From the NCBI GenBank assembly GCA_023389535.1, contig JAEWEH010000335.1, forward strand, positions 1 to 10,557: 10,557 bases of DNA, in the 5' to 3' direction. The position numbers were made by a program, and so were the translations under genes. Below the pieces are notes generated by a model, which saw nothing but the letters and a program-made list of their open reading frames with translations, was not told the DNA's origin and did no database searches. The stretch is from Pseudomonadota bacterium. GTDB lineage: Bacteria > Pseudomonadota > Gammaproteobacteria > Burkholderiales > Burkholderiaceae_B. Positions 1 to 6,184 of this stretch are shown here, piece after piece (position 1 is the stretch's first letter; each line of letters starts with the position of its first letter).

Positions 1-226
1 TAGGGACATTCCAGGTATTCATAAGCACGCCTGTGGCGGCTCCTCCTAAATAAGCGCTACGTTCGATCACCATGGTTCTCGATCCTGCGCGTGCGGCCCC
101 AAGCGCTGCGCCGATCCCGGATACCCCGCCCCCGCAAACAAGCACATCGACCTCGCGTACCACGGTCGTTCTGCGCTCTGGCTCGACTATATAGTTATCG
201 TTGTTGCCATTCTCTTGTGACTCCAT
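1..226 (-). CDS. FAD-dependent oxidoreductase, N-terminal part (runs off left edge)
   Basis: The reading frame starts at the ATG complementary to 224-226, with an AGGAGA ribosome site just upstream, and stays open for 75 codons to the window edge. After a polar, Asn/Glu-rich stretch of about 20 residues, a beta-alpha-beta dinucleotide fold begins: VDVLVCGGG with the glycine pattern G32-x-G34-xx-G37, then an acidic residue (E55) at the end of the second strand where the FAD ribose would bind, then a LGGAATG segment. This order is typical of the FAD_oxidored family (PF12831), whose members oxidise varied organic substrates; the substrate cannot be told from this fragment. It lies 45 bp downstream of the GntR regulator on the same strand, so it is probably the first structural gene of the operon that regulator controls. 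The catalytic part is outside the window. The family call is fairly safe, the reaction is unknown. Confidence 0.85.
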   Translation of the reverse strand, partial: MESQENGNNDNYIVEPERRTTVVREVDVLVCGGGVSGIGAALGAARAGSRTMVIERSAYLGGAATGVLMNTWNVP

Positions 227-271
227 TGCTTTCTCCTTTGGTTTTTCCTTTAATCGATCACTATGCGATTT

Positions 272-925
272 CTATCGTTGCTCTAAATAAGACCCTTGAA
301 GCATTGCTTCATACGATCGACGGACGTGAACTCTGGCCTGCAGTTCAGCGTTATCAGCGTCACGCTGCTTTATAGCGTCCAATATTGCCCGGTGCTCCTG
401 GAGAGCTCCGTTGCGCCTTTCATCGACGTTGCGTAGTACGGTGTGCCGGGTCATGCTTATTTGCGCTTTTAAAGAGTCGAGAATGGCGACCATGCGCGCA
501 TTCGCTGAAAGGGAAATAATCATGTTGTGAAACTCGGTGCCCAGTTCGACCCAGTCTTCCACCGCTTCGGCGCGCTCATAGAGCTGGTAAAGCTCCTCCA
601 GTCTTTCAGTCTCGGTTTTTGTGATACGGAGCGCGGCGCAACGCGTTGCATAGCCCTCAAGGCTTTCTCGAAGTTCAAAGAGTTCGCGGATATCGTCCAA
701 AGATAACCGGGGAACAAAATAACCCCGGTGGGGAATAAATTCGACAAAGCCGTCTCTTGCTAATTCTTGAAGTGCTTGGCGAATCGGGGTGCGGCTCATG
801 GCCAAGCTTTCTGCCAAGGATGTTTCCGCTAACGCCTGGCCCGGCTGGTACTCTCCGCGGAGAAGGGCTTCCCTTATCTGGACGCTGGCTTGAAGACCCA
901 AGCTGCGAGTTTTCTGTAATTGCAT
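272..925 (-). CDS. GntR family transcriptional regulator, FCD (FadR-like) subfamily
   Basis: A 217-residue regulator, normal for this subfamily. The N-terminal winged helix-turn-helix spans about residues 11-71, with the recognition-helix signature SRTPIRQALQEL (44-55) and the wing HRGYFV (66-71). The all-helical FCD effector domain fills about 76-210. Three of the usual FCD metal-ligand histidines are visible (H133, H178, H200), but the aspartate normally four residues before the first one is a glycine (G129), so metal binding may be altered. The ATG at 925 is preferred over a TTG at 991: the family fold begins right after it, and the best promoter overlaps the extra region. The ribosome site is weak. 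TGTA-type repeats just upstream suggest autorepression. It likely controls the downstream FAD oxidoreductase and possibly the divergent acylase; the effector is unknown. Confidence 0.93.
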   Translation of the reverse strand: MQLQKTRSLGLQASVQIREALLRGEYQPGQALAETSLAESLAMSRTPIRQALQELARDGFVEFIPHRGYFVPRLSLDDIRELFELRESLEGYATRCAALRITKTETERLEELYQLYERAEAVEDWVELGTEFHNMIISLSANARMVAILDSLKAQISMTRHTVLRNVDERRNGALQEHRAILDAIKQRDADNAELQARVHVRRSYEAMLQGSYLEQR

Positions 926-930
926 GCCTC

Positions 931-971
931 TGTATCCAAGTTGTATTTCTATTGTATACAGCAAGTGTACA
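931..971. promoter_or_regulatory. Cluster of TGTA-type repeats, probable GntR operator
   Basis: TGTAT occurs at 931, 942 and 953, exactly 11 bp apart. The third copy belongs to the perfect palindrome TGTATACA (953-960), and a further palindrome TGTACA lies at 966-971. GntR/FCD proteins commonly bind short palindromes of the TGTAYACA or TNGTNNNACNA type close to their own promoters. The cluster covers the predicted -10 box, start site and leader of the regulator gene. Assignment as its operator is inferred from position and motif type. Confidence 0.5.
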
Positions 972-991
972 GCTTTATTTCGCGCAGTCAA
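964..991 (-). promoter_or_regulatory. Probable sigma-70 promoter of the GntR regulator gene
   Basis: On the minus strand TTGACT (complement of 986-991) is followed after 16 bp by TACACT (complement of 964-969). This gives five of six and four of six matches to the consensus boxes. Transcription would start near 957, about 30 bases before the ATG at 925. The -10 box overlaps the TGTACA at 966-971, so a repressor bound to the repeat cluster would block it. Confidence 0.5.
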
Positions 992-1083
992 CGGCTATTT
1001 GTGTTAAAGATTTACAGCGGCGCGGGCATTTGGATAGCGTTGCACTTACGGCCATATAACGTTTTTATAGGAAGAAGAACTAC

Positions 1084-2148
1084 ATGTCTTCAAGGAAGAA
1101 TTCGTTCGCGGCCTTTTGTGCTGCCGTGCTCGCGTCCGCAAGTATCCTTGTCCCTTCGGCGGAGGCCTGCACGCGTTTCGTTTACCATGGCGCCGGCGAT
1201 GAGGTCATCACCGCGCGGTCCATGGACTGGAAGACCGATGTCGGGACCAACCTCTGGGTGTTTCCGCGAGGAATGCAGCGCTCCGGTGAAGCGGGGCCAA
1301 ACTCGACTCAATGGACGTCGAAATACGGCAGCGTCATTGCATCGGGTTACGATATCTCCACCACGGACGGCATGAATGAGGCCGGCCTGGTCGCCAACGT
1401 GCTGTGGCTGGTCGAATCTTCCTATCCCGACTATGACGGCAAAACGCCCGGCCTGTCGATCGCGGCCTGGGCGCAATATGTACTCGACAACTTTGCCACA
1501 GTGCAGGATGCGGTTGACGCGCTGGAAAAGCAGCCCTTCACTTTGGTAACGGATAACGTGCCTGGCGAAAAGCGGCTGGCCACTTTGCATCTCTCTCTTT
1601 CGGACGCCTCCGGCGACAGCGCTATCATCGAATATATTGATGGCAAGCAGGTTATCCATCACAGTCGCGCCTATCAAGTGATGACGAATTCTCCAATCTT
1701 CGAGAAGCAGCTTGCTATGGAGGAATATTGGAAGCAGATTGGCGGGACGGTCATGCTGCCCGGAACGAACCGTGCTTCTGATCGGTTTGCGCGCGCCATG
1801 TTCTATGTGAATGCGATCCCGAAGAGCACGAACGAGGTCGAATCGATCGCGAGTGTCTTTTCCGTGATCCGCAATGTCTCGGTCCCTTATGGCATTACCA
1901 CACCCGAAGAGCCGAATATTTCCTCGACGCGCTGGCGTACGGTCGCCGATCAGAAACGCAAGCTGTATTTCTTTGAGTCCGCGCTAACGCCGAATGTTTT
2001 CTGGGTCGACCTGACGGAACTGGATTTCTCGGAGAAGACGGGGAGGGTCATGACACTTGATCTGGGGCCTGACCAGGCGCGCATCTATTCCGGCATGGCC
2101 AATGACAAGTTTAAGGAAACCCTACCGTTCAGATTCCTGGGCCTTTGA
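1084..2148 (+). CDS. Exported choloylglycine hydrolase-family acylase (penicillin V acylase / AHL acylase type)
   Basis: A 354-residue linear-amide C-N hydrolase of the Ntn superfamily. Residues 1-28 form a Sec signal peptide ending SAEA, and the next residue, C29, is the expected catalytic N-terminal nucleophile, so export itself would unmask the active site in the periplasm. Using C29 as residue 1, other family active-site residues fall in place: R45 and D48 (in ARSMDW), N98 (TTDGMN), N202 (MTNSP) and R234 (SDRF). The wording throughout (TSKYGSVIAS, AAWAQYVLDNFATV, SIIRN-like SVIRNVSVPYG) resembles Gram-negative penicillin V acylases, such as that of Pectobacterium, some of which cleave long-chain acyl-homoserine lactones. 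Bile-salt hydrolysis is less likely. The preceding AAC is no lipobox because Glu sits at -2. A purine-rich GGAAGAAGAAC ribosome site precedes the ATG. The gene is divergent from the GntR regulator. Family sure; natural substrate unproven. Confidence 0.93.
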   Translation: MSSRKNSFAAFCAAVLASASILVPSAEACTRFVYHGAGDEVITARSMDWKTDVGTNLWVFPRGMQRSGEAGPNSTQWTSKYGSVIASGYDISTTDGMNEAGLVANVLWLVESSYPDYDGKTPGLSIAAWAQYVLDNFATVQDAVDALEKQPFTLVTDNVPGEKRLATLHLSLSDASGDSAIIEYIDGKQVIHHSRAYQVMTNSPIFEKQLAMEEYWKQIGGTVMLPGTNRASDRFARAMFYVNAIPKSTNEVESIASVFSVIRNVSVPYGITTPEEPNISSTRWRTVADQKRKLYFFESALTPNVFWVDLTELDFSEKTGRVMTLDLGPDQARIYSGMANDKFKETLPFRFLGL

Positions 2149-2149
2149 G

Positions 2150-2168
2150 CCGCGGTTGCTTGCCGCGG
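2150..2168 (+). other. Short GC hairpin after the acylase stop codon
   Basis: CCGCGG at 2150-2155 and again at 2163-2168 can form a 6-bp stem with a 7-base loop starting two bases after the stop codon. No T-run follows, so it is not a standard intrinsic terminator; it may protect the 3' end or be incidental. Confidence 0.3.
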
Positions 2169-2202
2169 AACTTGCACCCGCAGGGGTACGCCCATGCTGA
2201 GG

Positions 2203-2235
2203 CTAACAAAAACGCCAATCGTTTCCGATTGGCGT
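2203..2235 (-). terminator. Rho-independent terminator of the tRNA-Thr gene
   Basis: A perfect 10-bp stem (ACGCCAATCG at 2212-2221 with CGATTGGCGT at 2226-2235, four-base loop) is followed on the minus strand by TTTTTGTT. It lies 16 bases beyond the 3' end of the tRNA. The U-tract exists only on the minus strand, so it serves the tRNA and not the acylase gene. Confidence 0.9.
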
Positions 2236-2251
2236 AAGTGCTTGAATCTAA

Positions 2252-2327
2252 TGGTGCCGATGAAAGGAGTCGAACCCTCGACCTTCTCATTACGAATGAG
2301 CTGCTCTACCGACTGAGCTACATCGGC
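2252..2327 (-). tRNA. tRNA-Thr (anticodon CGU)
   Basis: The 76-base minus-strand sequence folds as a complete cloverleaf. The acceptor arm GCCGATG pairs perfectly with CATCGGC and is followed by discriminator A and an encoded CCA. The D arm is GCTC/GAGC with a GG in its loop. The anticodon loop is TTCGTAA, giving anticodon CGU, which reads the Thr codon ACG. The T arm carries the TTCGACT loop. The sequence closely follows the E. coli tRNA-Thr(CGU) pattern, including the unpaired position at the top of the anticodon stem. It is a single gene with its own -10 box and terminator. Confidence 0.97.
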
Positions 2328-2376
2328 TTTTGGAATAGGGATGCAAGGAAAGCGCCCACGTATCGCCAAGCCGACT

Positions 2377-2382
2377 ATTATA
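2377..2382 (-). promoter_or_regulatory. -10 box of the tRNA-Thr promoter
   Basis: A perfect TATAAT on the minus strand, in the context GTGTATAATAG, lies 49 bases upstream of the mature tRNA 5' end. No good -35 match is found at 16-18 bp (the best are A/C-rich hexamers around 2399-2406), so the -35 element is left open. Confidence 0.6.
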
Positions 2383-2430
2383 CACGTTTCGGGCTCGCTT
2401 GTTGTGGCTTTCGGCAGGGACGCACTACTT

Positions 2431-2436
2431 TATAAT
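2431..2436 (+). promoter_or_regulatory. Candidate -10 box for the carotenoid oxygenase gene
   Basis: TATAAT on the plus strand, preceded by TACTT, with only a weak -35 candidate (TTTCGG at 2409-2414, 16 bp spacing). Transcription from here would give a leader of about 160 bases before the start codon at 2607. The 2437-2606 stretch shows no convincing small gene or riboswitch-like fold. The box is back to back with the tRNA promoter. Confidence 0.4.
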
Positions 2437-2606
2437 TACGGACCGCCAGCTTAAGCACTCTTCCTATCACGAAGCATGGGGTAAGTTTCGTCCGACTTGG
2501 CGCCAGCCTGGTATTTCTTTCGACCGCGGCGTTGCATATTGCACCGAGCGGCGTAGCGGCATGTATTGGCGCGTGATTCAAGGCGCCCTGACTGAAGGAG
2601 GGCTTC

Positions 2607-4034
2607 ATGGGGGATAGCGTTGGTACGATAAGCAAGGCGTGGTTGATCGGCCTTGCCAGTACTTTGCGGGAAGAACACGATTACACGCCCAAGGTGGAAG
2701 GCACCTTGCCGGCGGGTCTACGAGGCACTTTGTTCCGCAACGGTCCGGGCTGCTTTGAATTCGGCGGGGTGCGCAAGCGCCATCTGCTGGATGGCGACGG
2801 CATGATACAGGCTTTCGACTTTACGGATAGCGGCGTGCGTTATCGCAACCGCTATGTGCGCACCCGTAAATTTCTGGCAGAGCAGGCCGCGGGGCGCTTT
2901 GTGATGCCGACATGGACCACGCGTGCGCCGGGCGGCGTCATTCGGAATATCGGTAATAAGATTCGTTCCCAGGCCGGTGTCACGACCCTGGTCAAGAACG
3001 GCTGCCTGTATGCCTTCGACGAGGTAGGACTGCCTTATGGATTGGATCCGGAAACGCTGGAAACCCTGGGCGAGCGGCAGGTCGGTCCGCCTCAGATGCG
3101 CATCGATTACAAGGCCCACACCAAAACGGATGGCCGCAGCGGGGATTGGCTGTTGCTGGGCGTGGAGCACGGCCCGCGAACTTGGCTGGACCTGGTGCAG
3201 CGCAGCGCCAGCGGAGAACTGCTTCATCATCAGCGGGTGGCTTCTCCGCGGCCTTCGTACATACACGACTGGTTCTTCACCGAGCGCTATGTCGTGGTGC
3301 TGCTGCACCCGGTGGAGCTGTCTTTGCCGCGCTTTCTCAGTGGGCTGGCAAGCTTTACCGATAGCCTGAAGTGGCGTCCGGACAAAGGCAATATGCTGAT
3401 GGTGCTGGACCGCGCCGGCGCAAGCGAGCCTGTATTGATCAGCGCCGATCCATGCTTCATGTGGCACAGCCTGAATGCCTTCGACATGGGCGACTCCATC
3501 GTGGCCGATTTCGTGGGCTATGACGAGCCCGATCATTTCCTGGGTGAAAACGCGGCTTTTCGGGCCATCATGTCGGGACGGCAGGGTCTGCAACAGCACA
3601 AAGGGAAGCTACGCCGGTATGTGGTCAACTTGCCCCGCAAACGGATCATCCAGGAAGTGCTAAGCGAGGACAATCACGAGTTTCCCATGGTCGATGGCTC
3701 CATGTCAGGGCATCGGCATCGTTATGGGTATTTCAGCACCGCTCCTCAAGCCACGGTATTCCATAATGGGCTGTTGCGGGTGGACATGGAGAACGGTGAT
3801 CGTCTCGGGGTATCGCTGGGTGACGATACCCATCTGGGCGAGCCTGTTTTTGTGCGCGATCCTGCTGCCGGTCCCGAACATGGCTGGCTGCTGTCGCTGG
3901 GCCTGGATGGGCGCACGGGGAAGTCCTTTCTGGCGGTGTTCCGATCCGACCGGCTGAACGACGGTCCGCTAGCGCGTGTCCTGCTCGAGCATCCGACGCC
4001 GCTAAGCTTTCACGGCTATTGGCACGGCCGCTAG
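2607..4034 (+). CDS. Carotenoid cleavage oxygenase family protein (RPE65/lignostilbene dioxygenase type)
   Basis: A 475-residue cytosolic non-haem iron oxygenase, the usual length for the seven-bladed beta-propeller family that cleaves conjugated double bonds of carotenoids, apocarotenoids or stilbenes. The four iron-binding histidines are present: H171 (KAHTK), H220 (YIHDW), H287 (MWHSLNA) and H469 (FHGYWHG, at the extreme C-terminus). The second-shell glutamates also match: E139 (FDEVGLPY), E358 (HEFPMVD) and E412 (GEPVFV). The N-terminal FRNGP motif (43-47) and DGDGM (62-66) are standard, and there is no signal peptide. The start is fixed by an AAGGAGG site at 2594-2600. All required residues are there, so an active enzyme is expected; carotenoid versus lignostilbene substrate cannot be decided. 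DUF2141 and MAPEG genes follow on the same strand. Confidence 0.95.
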   Translation: MGDSVGTISKAWLIGLASTLREEHDYTPKVEGTLPAGLRGTLFRNGPGCFEFGGVRKRHLLDGDGMIQAFDFTDSGVRYRNRYVRTRKFLAEQAAGRFVMPTWTTRAPGGVIRNIGNKIRSQAGVTTLVKNGCLYAFDEVGLPYGLDPETLETLGERQVGPPQMRIDYKAHTKTDGRSGDWLLLGVEHGPRTWLDLVQRSASGELLHHQRVASPRPSYIHDWFFTERYVVVLLHPVELSLPRFLSGLASFTDSLKWRPDKGNMLMVLDRAGASEPVLISADPCFMWHSLNAFDMGDSIVADFVGYDEPDHFLGENAAFRAIMSGRQGLQQHKGKLRRYVVNLPRKRIIQEVLSEDNHEFPMVDGSMSGHRHRYGYFSTAPQATVFHNGLLRVDMENGDRLGVSLGDDTHLGEPVFVRDPAAGPEHGWLLSLGLDGRTGKSFLAVFRSDRLNDGPLARVLLEHPTPLSFHGYWHGR

Positions 4035-4129
4035 CGGCAAGGCCTATCATCCCCCAACGCGGAGCCGAGACGCACTAGAATACGCGTCTGGCCGCATCGG
4101 GCGGCATCGGTCAGCACACAGGAAAGCAT

Positions 4130-4597
4130 ATGTCGGGTCTTTATCGCGGAAAAGGTGCAAGACGCCTGGTGGCGGGCTTGGCCGCCTTATTGGCTTGCGC
4201 CTGCGTTGTGCCGGCGGCCGTGGCGGCAGATCTTGCCGTGTCGGTGACGGGCTTGAAAAATGCGGCCGGCCAAGTCGCCATCGCGGTGTTTTCGGCCAGC
4301 GATGGTTTTCCGAAAGACGATGCCAAGGCGGCGCATCGCATCAGGGTCCCGATCGACGCCGCCGGCCAAACCGCCCATGCCTTGTTCAAAGGCTTGGCGC
4401 CCGGCGATTATGCCGTGGCGGTCTTTCATGACGATAATAATAGCGGCAAGCTGGAAACCAATTTTTTTGGCGTACCCCAGAAAGGCTACGGGTTTTCCAA
4501 TAATGCGCGTCCGAGCCTGCGTGCGCCGCGCTTTGACGAAGCCCGTTTCCCTCTGTCCGACAAAGGCGCGAATCTAGTGATAGAGCTGGTGTATTGA
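4130..4597 (+). CDS. Exported DUF2141 domain protein
   Basis: A 155-residue protein with an N-terminal export signal: basic RGKGARR, then a hydrophobic run, with likely signal peptidase I cleavage after A33 (VAA/DL). A possible lipobox LLAC ending at C23 makes a lipoprotein an alternative. The mature part, about 35-155, is a small beta-rich DUF2141 domain with the typical VAVFHDDNNSGKLETN and PQKGYGFSNNAR motifs. The first of these (101-109) resembles a calcium-binding loop. The function of the family is not established. It starts 95 bp after the oxygenase stop with an AGGAAA ribosome site. No terminator was seen in the gap, so co-transcription is plausible and a role linked to the oxygenase is inferred. 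Confidence 0.88.
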   Translation: MSGLYRGKGARRLVAGLAALLACACVVPAAVAADLAVSVTGLKNAAGQVAIAVFSASDGFPKDDAKAAHRIRVPIDAAGQTAHALFKGLAPGDYAVAVFHDDNNSGKLETNFFGVPQKGYGFSNNARPSLRAPRFDEARFPLSDKGANLVIELVY

Positions 4598-4613
4598 CTA
4601 CGGGCCTGAACGC

Positions 4614-4638
4614 GAGCCTTGCCCTTCAGGGCAGGCTC
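4614..4638 (+). other. Intergenic hairpin between DUF2141 and MAPEG genes
   Basis: GAGCC and GCCC at 4614-4624 pair with GGGC and GGCTC at 4629-4638 around a TTCA loop, with one bulged base. No T-run follows, so it is unlikely to terminate on its own; it might act as a partial attenuator or a processing site. Confidence 0.4.
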
Positions 4639-4676
4639 AAGCCAGGCAAGAGCAACCATCACACCGAGAGGCCGAC

Positions 4677-5045
4677 ATGACCACCATAGCGGTATTGATG
4701 CTTATTTCGGGAATGCTTCCCTTGTTTGCGTCAGCCTTGTCCAAAGTGGGCGGCGCGGCATATGACAATAACGCGCCGCGATCCTGGCTGGCCCGGCAAG
4801 AGGGTTGGCGCAGCCGTGCCGACCACGCGCAGACCAACCTTTTCGAAGGGCTGCCCTTGCTCTACGCAGCGGTGCTGTTCGCCCTATATCGGCAGGCTGA
4901 CTTGGGCACGTTGACAGGGCTGCTGGCTGCCTGGATCGTCGTCAGGCTGATATATATCGGCGCGTACGTCGGGGGCTACGGCACTGTGCGAACCGCGGTC
5001 TGGGCATTGGCATTGCTGCTTAACGCGTCGATGCTATTTATCTAG
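4677..5045 (+). CDS. MAPEG family membrane protein
   Basis: A 122-residue protein with four hydrophobic segments (about 3-22, 57-73, 79-97 and 103-121), the usual size and topology of MAPEG (membrane-associated proteins in eicosanoid and glutathione metabolism). The loop after the first helix carries WLARQEGWRSRADHAQTN and E57, including R47, N54 and E57, which match the conserved Arg/Asn/Glu pattern of the family's glutathione-binding region. Many bacterial members are uncharacterised; glutathione transfer or peroxidase activity is known for only some. It begins 79 bp after the DUF2141 gene. It would suit detoxification of lipophilic aldehydes or peroxides made by the upstream oxygenase, but that is inference. 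It ends 13 bp from the convergent transporter gene. Confidence 0.9.
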   Translation: MTTIAVLMLISGMLPLFASALSKVGGAAYDNNAPRSWLARQEGWRSRADHAQTNLFEGLPLLYAAVLFALYRQADLGTLTGLLAAWIVVRLIYIGAYVGGYGTVRTAVWALALLLNASMLFI

Positions 5046-5058
5046 GCGCCCGGGTCGG

Positions 5059-6126
5059 TCATTCTTCCTGATTCATGCGTATCGCCGAGGGAAACAAGTC
5101 CCAGCAGGCGATGAACAGGGCGGCAAATAGGGGGCCTATCACGAAGCCGTTCAAGCCGAACACCGCCAGCCCGCCCAAGGTCGAAATCAAGATCACATAG
5201 TCAGGGATCTTCGTGTCCTTGCCCACGAGCAGCGGGCGCAGGATATTGTCCACCAGCCCGATGACCAACACACCGAATAGAATCAAGGTCGTGCCTTGCC
5301 AGATCGCTCCCGTCACCAGGAAGTACACGGCGACAGGCAGCCAGATCAGGGCGGCGCCCACGGCGGGCAGCAGGGACAGCACCGCCATGACCACACCCCA
5401 TAACAAGGGGCCTTGTATGCCAAGAAACCAGAAGATCATGCCTCCCAGTGCTCCCTGGGTGGCGGCAACCACGATGTTGCCCTTGACCGTCGCCCTGACT
5501 ACCGTGGCGAATTTACGGAACAGGTGCTGTTGATGCTCTTCGCTTAGGGGGATCAGTTGCTTGCTTTGGCGGGCCAATTGGGCGCCGTCGCGCAGCAAGA
5601 AAAACAGCAGGTACAACATCAGGGCCAGGCCGACCAGGAATTCAAAGGTATTCTGTCCCACATTGACCGCTTGTGAGGCCAGCGCCTTGCTGCCCGTCAT
5701 GATCGCCGTGGACAGCTTTTCCCGAAGGCTGAAGATGTCGCCCACGCCAAAACGCATCAATACTTCATGCACGGAAGGGGGCAGCGCATTCATGATTTGC
5801 TCGAAATAGCTGCCCAGGTTCAATTGCCCCGTGCTGATACGCTTATAGGTAGCGGCGCCTTCCTGAATCAAGGAGCCGGTGACCATGATGACCGGGATGA
5901 TGACGATTAGTATGATGATCAGCAAGGTAATGAAAGAAGCCAGGTTGGGCCTGCCGCGGAAGCGTGCCAGCAGGCGCCGATATAAGGGATTGAAAATGAT
6001 GGCCAGTATGGCGCCCCAGAAAATGGCGCCGTAAAAGGGCAGCAGTATCCAGAGGAAGCCCAGGCTGACCGCAGTCAGCAAGATCAGAAAAGAACGGAAG
6101 TAGAGGTTCGAGTTATTCATCGGCAT
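5059..6126 (-). CDS. AI-2E/PerM family transporter (second of tandem pair)
   Basis: A 355-residue polytopic inner-membrane protein. Hydrophobic segments occur near residues 9-45 (two), 62-85, 155-175 and then densely from about 210 to the end, with a soluble stretch at about 85-150. This is the AI-2E layout. The signatures LLPAVGAALIWLP and the later DNILRPLLVGKDTKIPDYV and LGGLAVFGLNGFVIGP are classic for the family. Members export small molecules (TqsA is linked to autoinducer-2) or act as Na+/H+ antiporters; the substrate here is unknown. The start could be the ATG at 6126 or the one at 6120; neither has a strong ribosome site. It follows a paralogue by 58 bp, with a strong hairpin in between. 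Confidence 0.93.
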   Translation of the reverse strand: MPMNNSNLYFRSFLILLTAVSLGFLWILLPFYGAIFWGAILAIIFNPLYRRLLARFRGRPNLASFITLLIIILIVIIPVIMVTGSLIQEGAATYKRISTGQLNLGSYFEQIMNALPPSVHEVLMRFGVGDIFSLREKLSTAIMTGSKALASQAVNVGQNTFEFLVGLALMLYLLFFLLRDGAQLARQSKQLIPLSEEHQQHLFRKFATVVRATVKGNIVVAATQGALGGMIFWFLGIQGPLLWGVVMAVLSLLPAVGAALIWLPVAVYFLVTGAIWQGTTLILFGVLVIGLVDNILRPLLVGKDTKIPDYVILISTLGGLAVFGLNGFVIGPLFAALFIACWDLFPSAIRMNQEE

Positions 6127-6140
6127 CCAGGAAAACGGAG

Positions 6141-6161
6141 GGGCGGCCGTTGCGGCCGCCC
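6141..6161 (-). other. GC-rich hairpin between the two PerM-family genes
   Basis: A perfect 9-bp stem, GGGCGGCCG (6141-6149) with CGGCCGCCC (6153-6161), and a 3-base loop. On the minus strand it lies between the stop of the first transporter gene and the start of the second and is followed a few bases later by only four T residues (CCGTTTTCC). It could be a weak terminator or attenuator that lowers expression of the second gene, or an mRNA stabiliser. Confidence 0.5.
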
Positions 6162-6184
6162 AGCAATTCTATGCGAAAGATGTT

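Noticed and set aside
1040..1068. TTGCAC and TTTTAT 17 bp apart as a promoter for the acylase gene
   Set aside because: The start point would fall within the ribosome site, about 9 bases before the ATG, and the -10 match is poor. The real promoter is not identified.
1090..1677. Minus-strand open frame of 195 codons inside the acylase gene
   Set aside because: It is fully antisense to a gene with catalytic residues in register, has no domain, and is a shadow.
2212..2235. Hairpin as a terminator for the acylase gene
   Set aside because: On the plus strand no T-run follows the stem. The U-tract is on the minus strand, so it belongs to the tRNA gene.
2399..2617. 72-codon open frame upstream of and overlapping the carotenoid oxygenase start
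   Set aside because: It begins with a non-ATG codon and has no ribosome site or recognisable domain. It lies mostly in the promoter and leader region, so it is read as chance.
2718..3599. Long minus-strand open frame (293 codons) inside the carotenoid oxygenase gene
   Set aside because: It is antisense to a gene with complete family motifs. The predicted protein has no recognisable domain and the composition expected of a shadow frame in GC-rich DNA.
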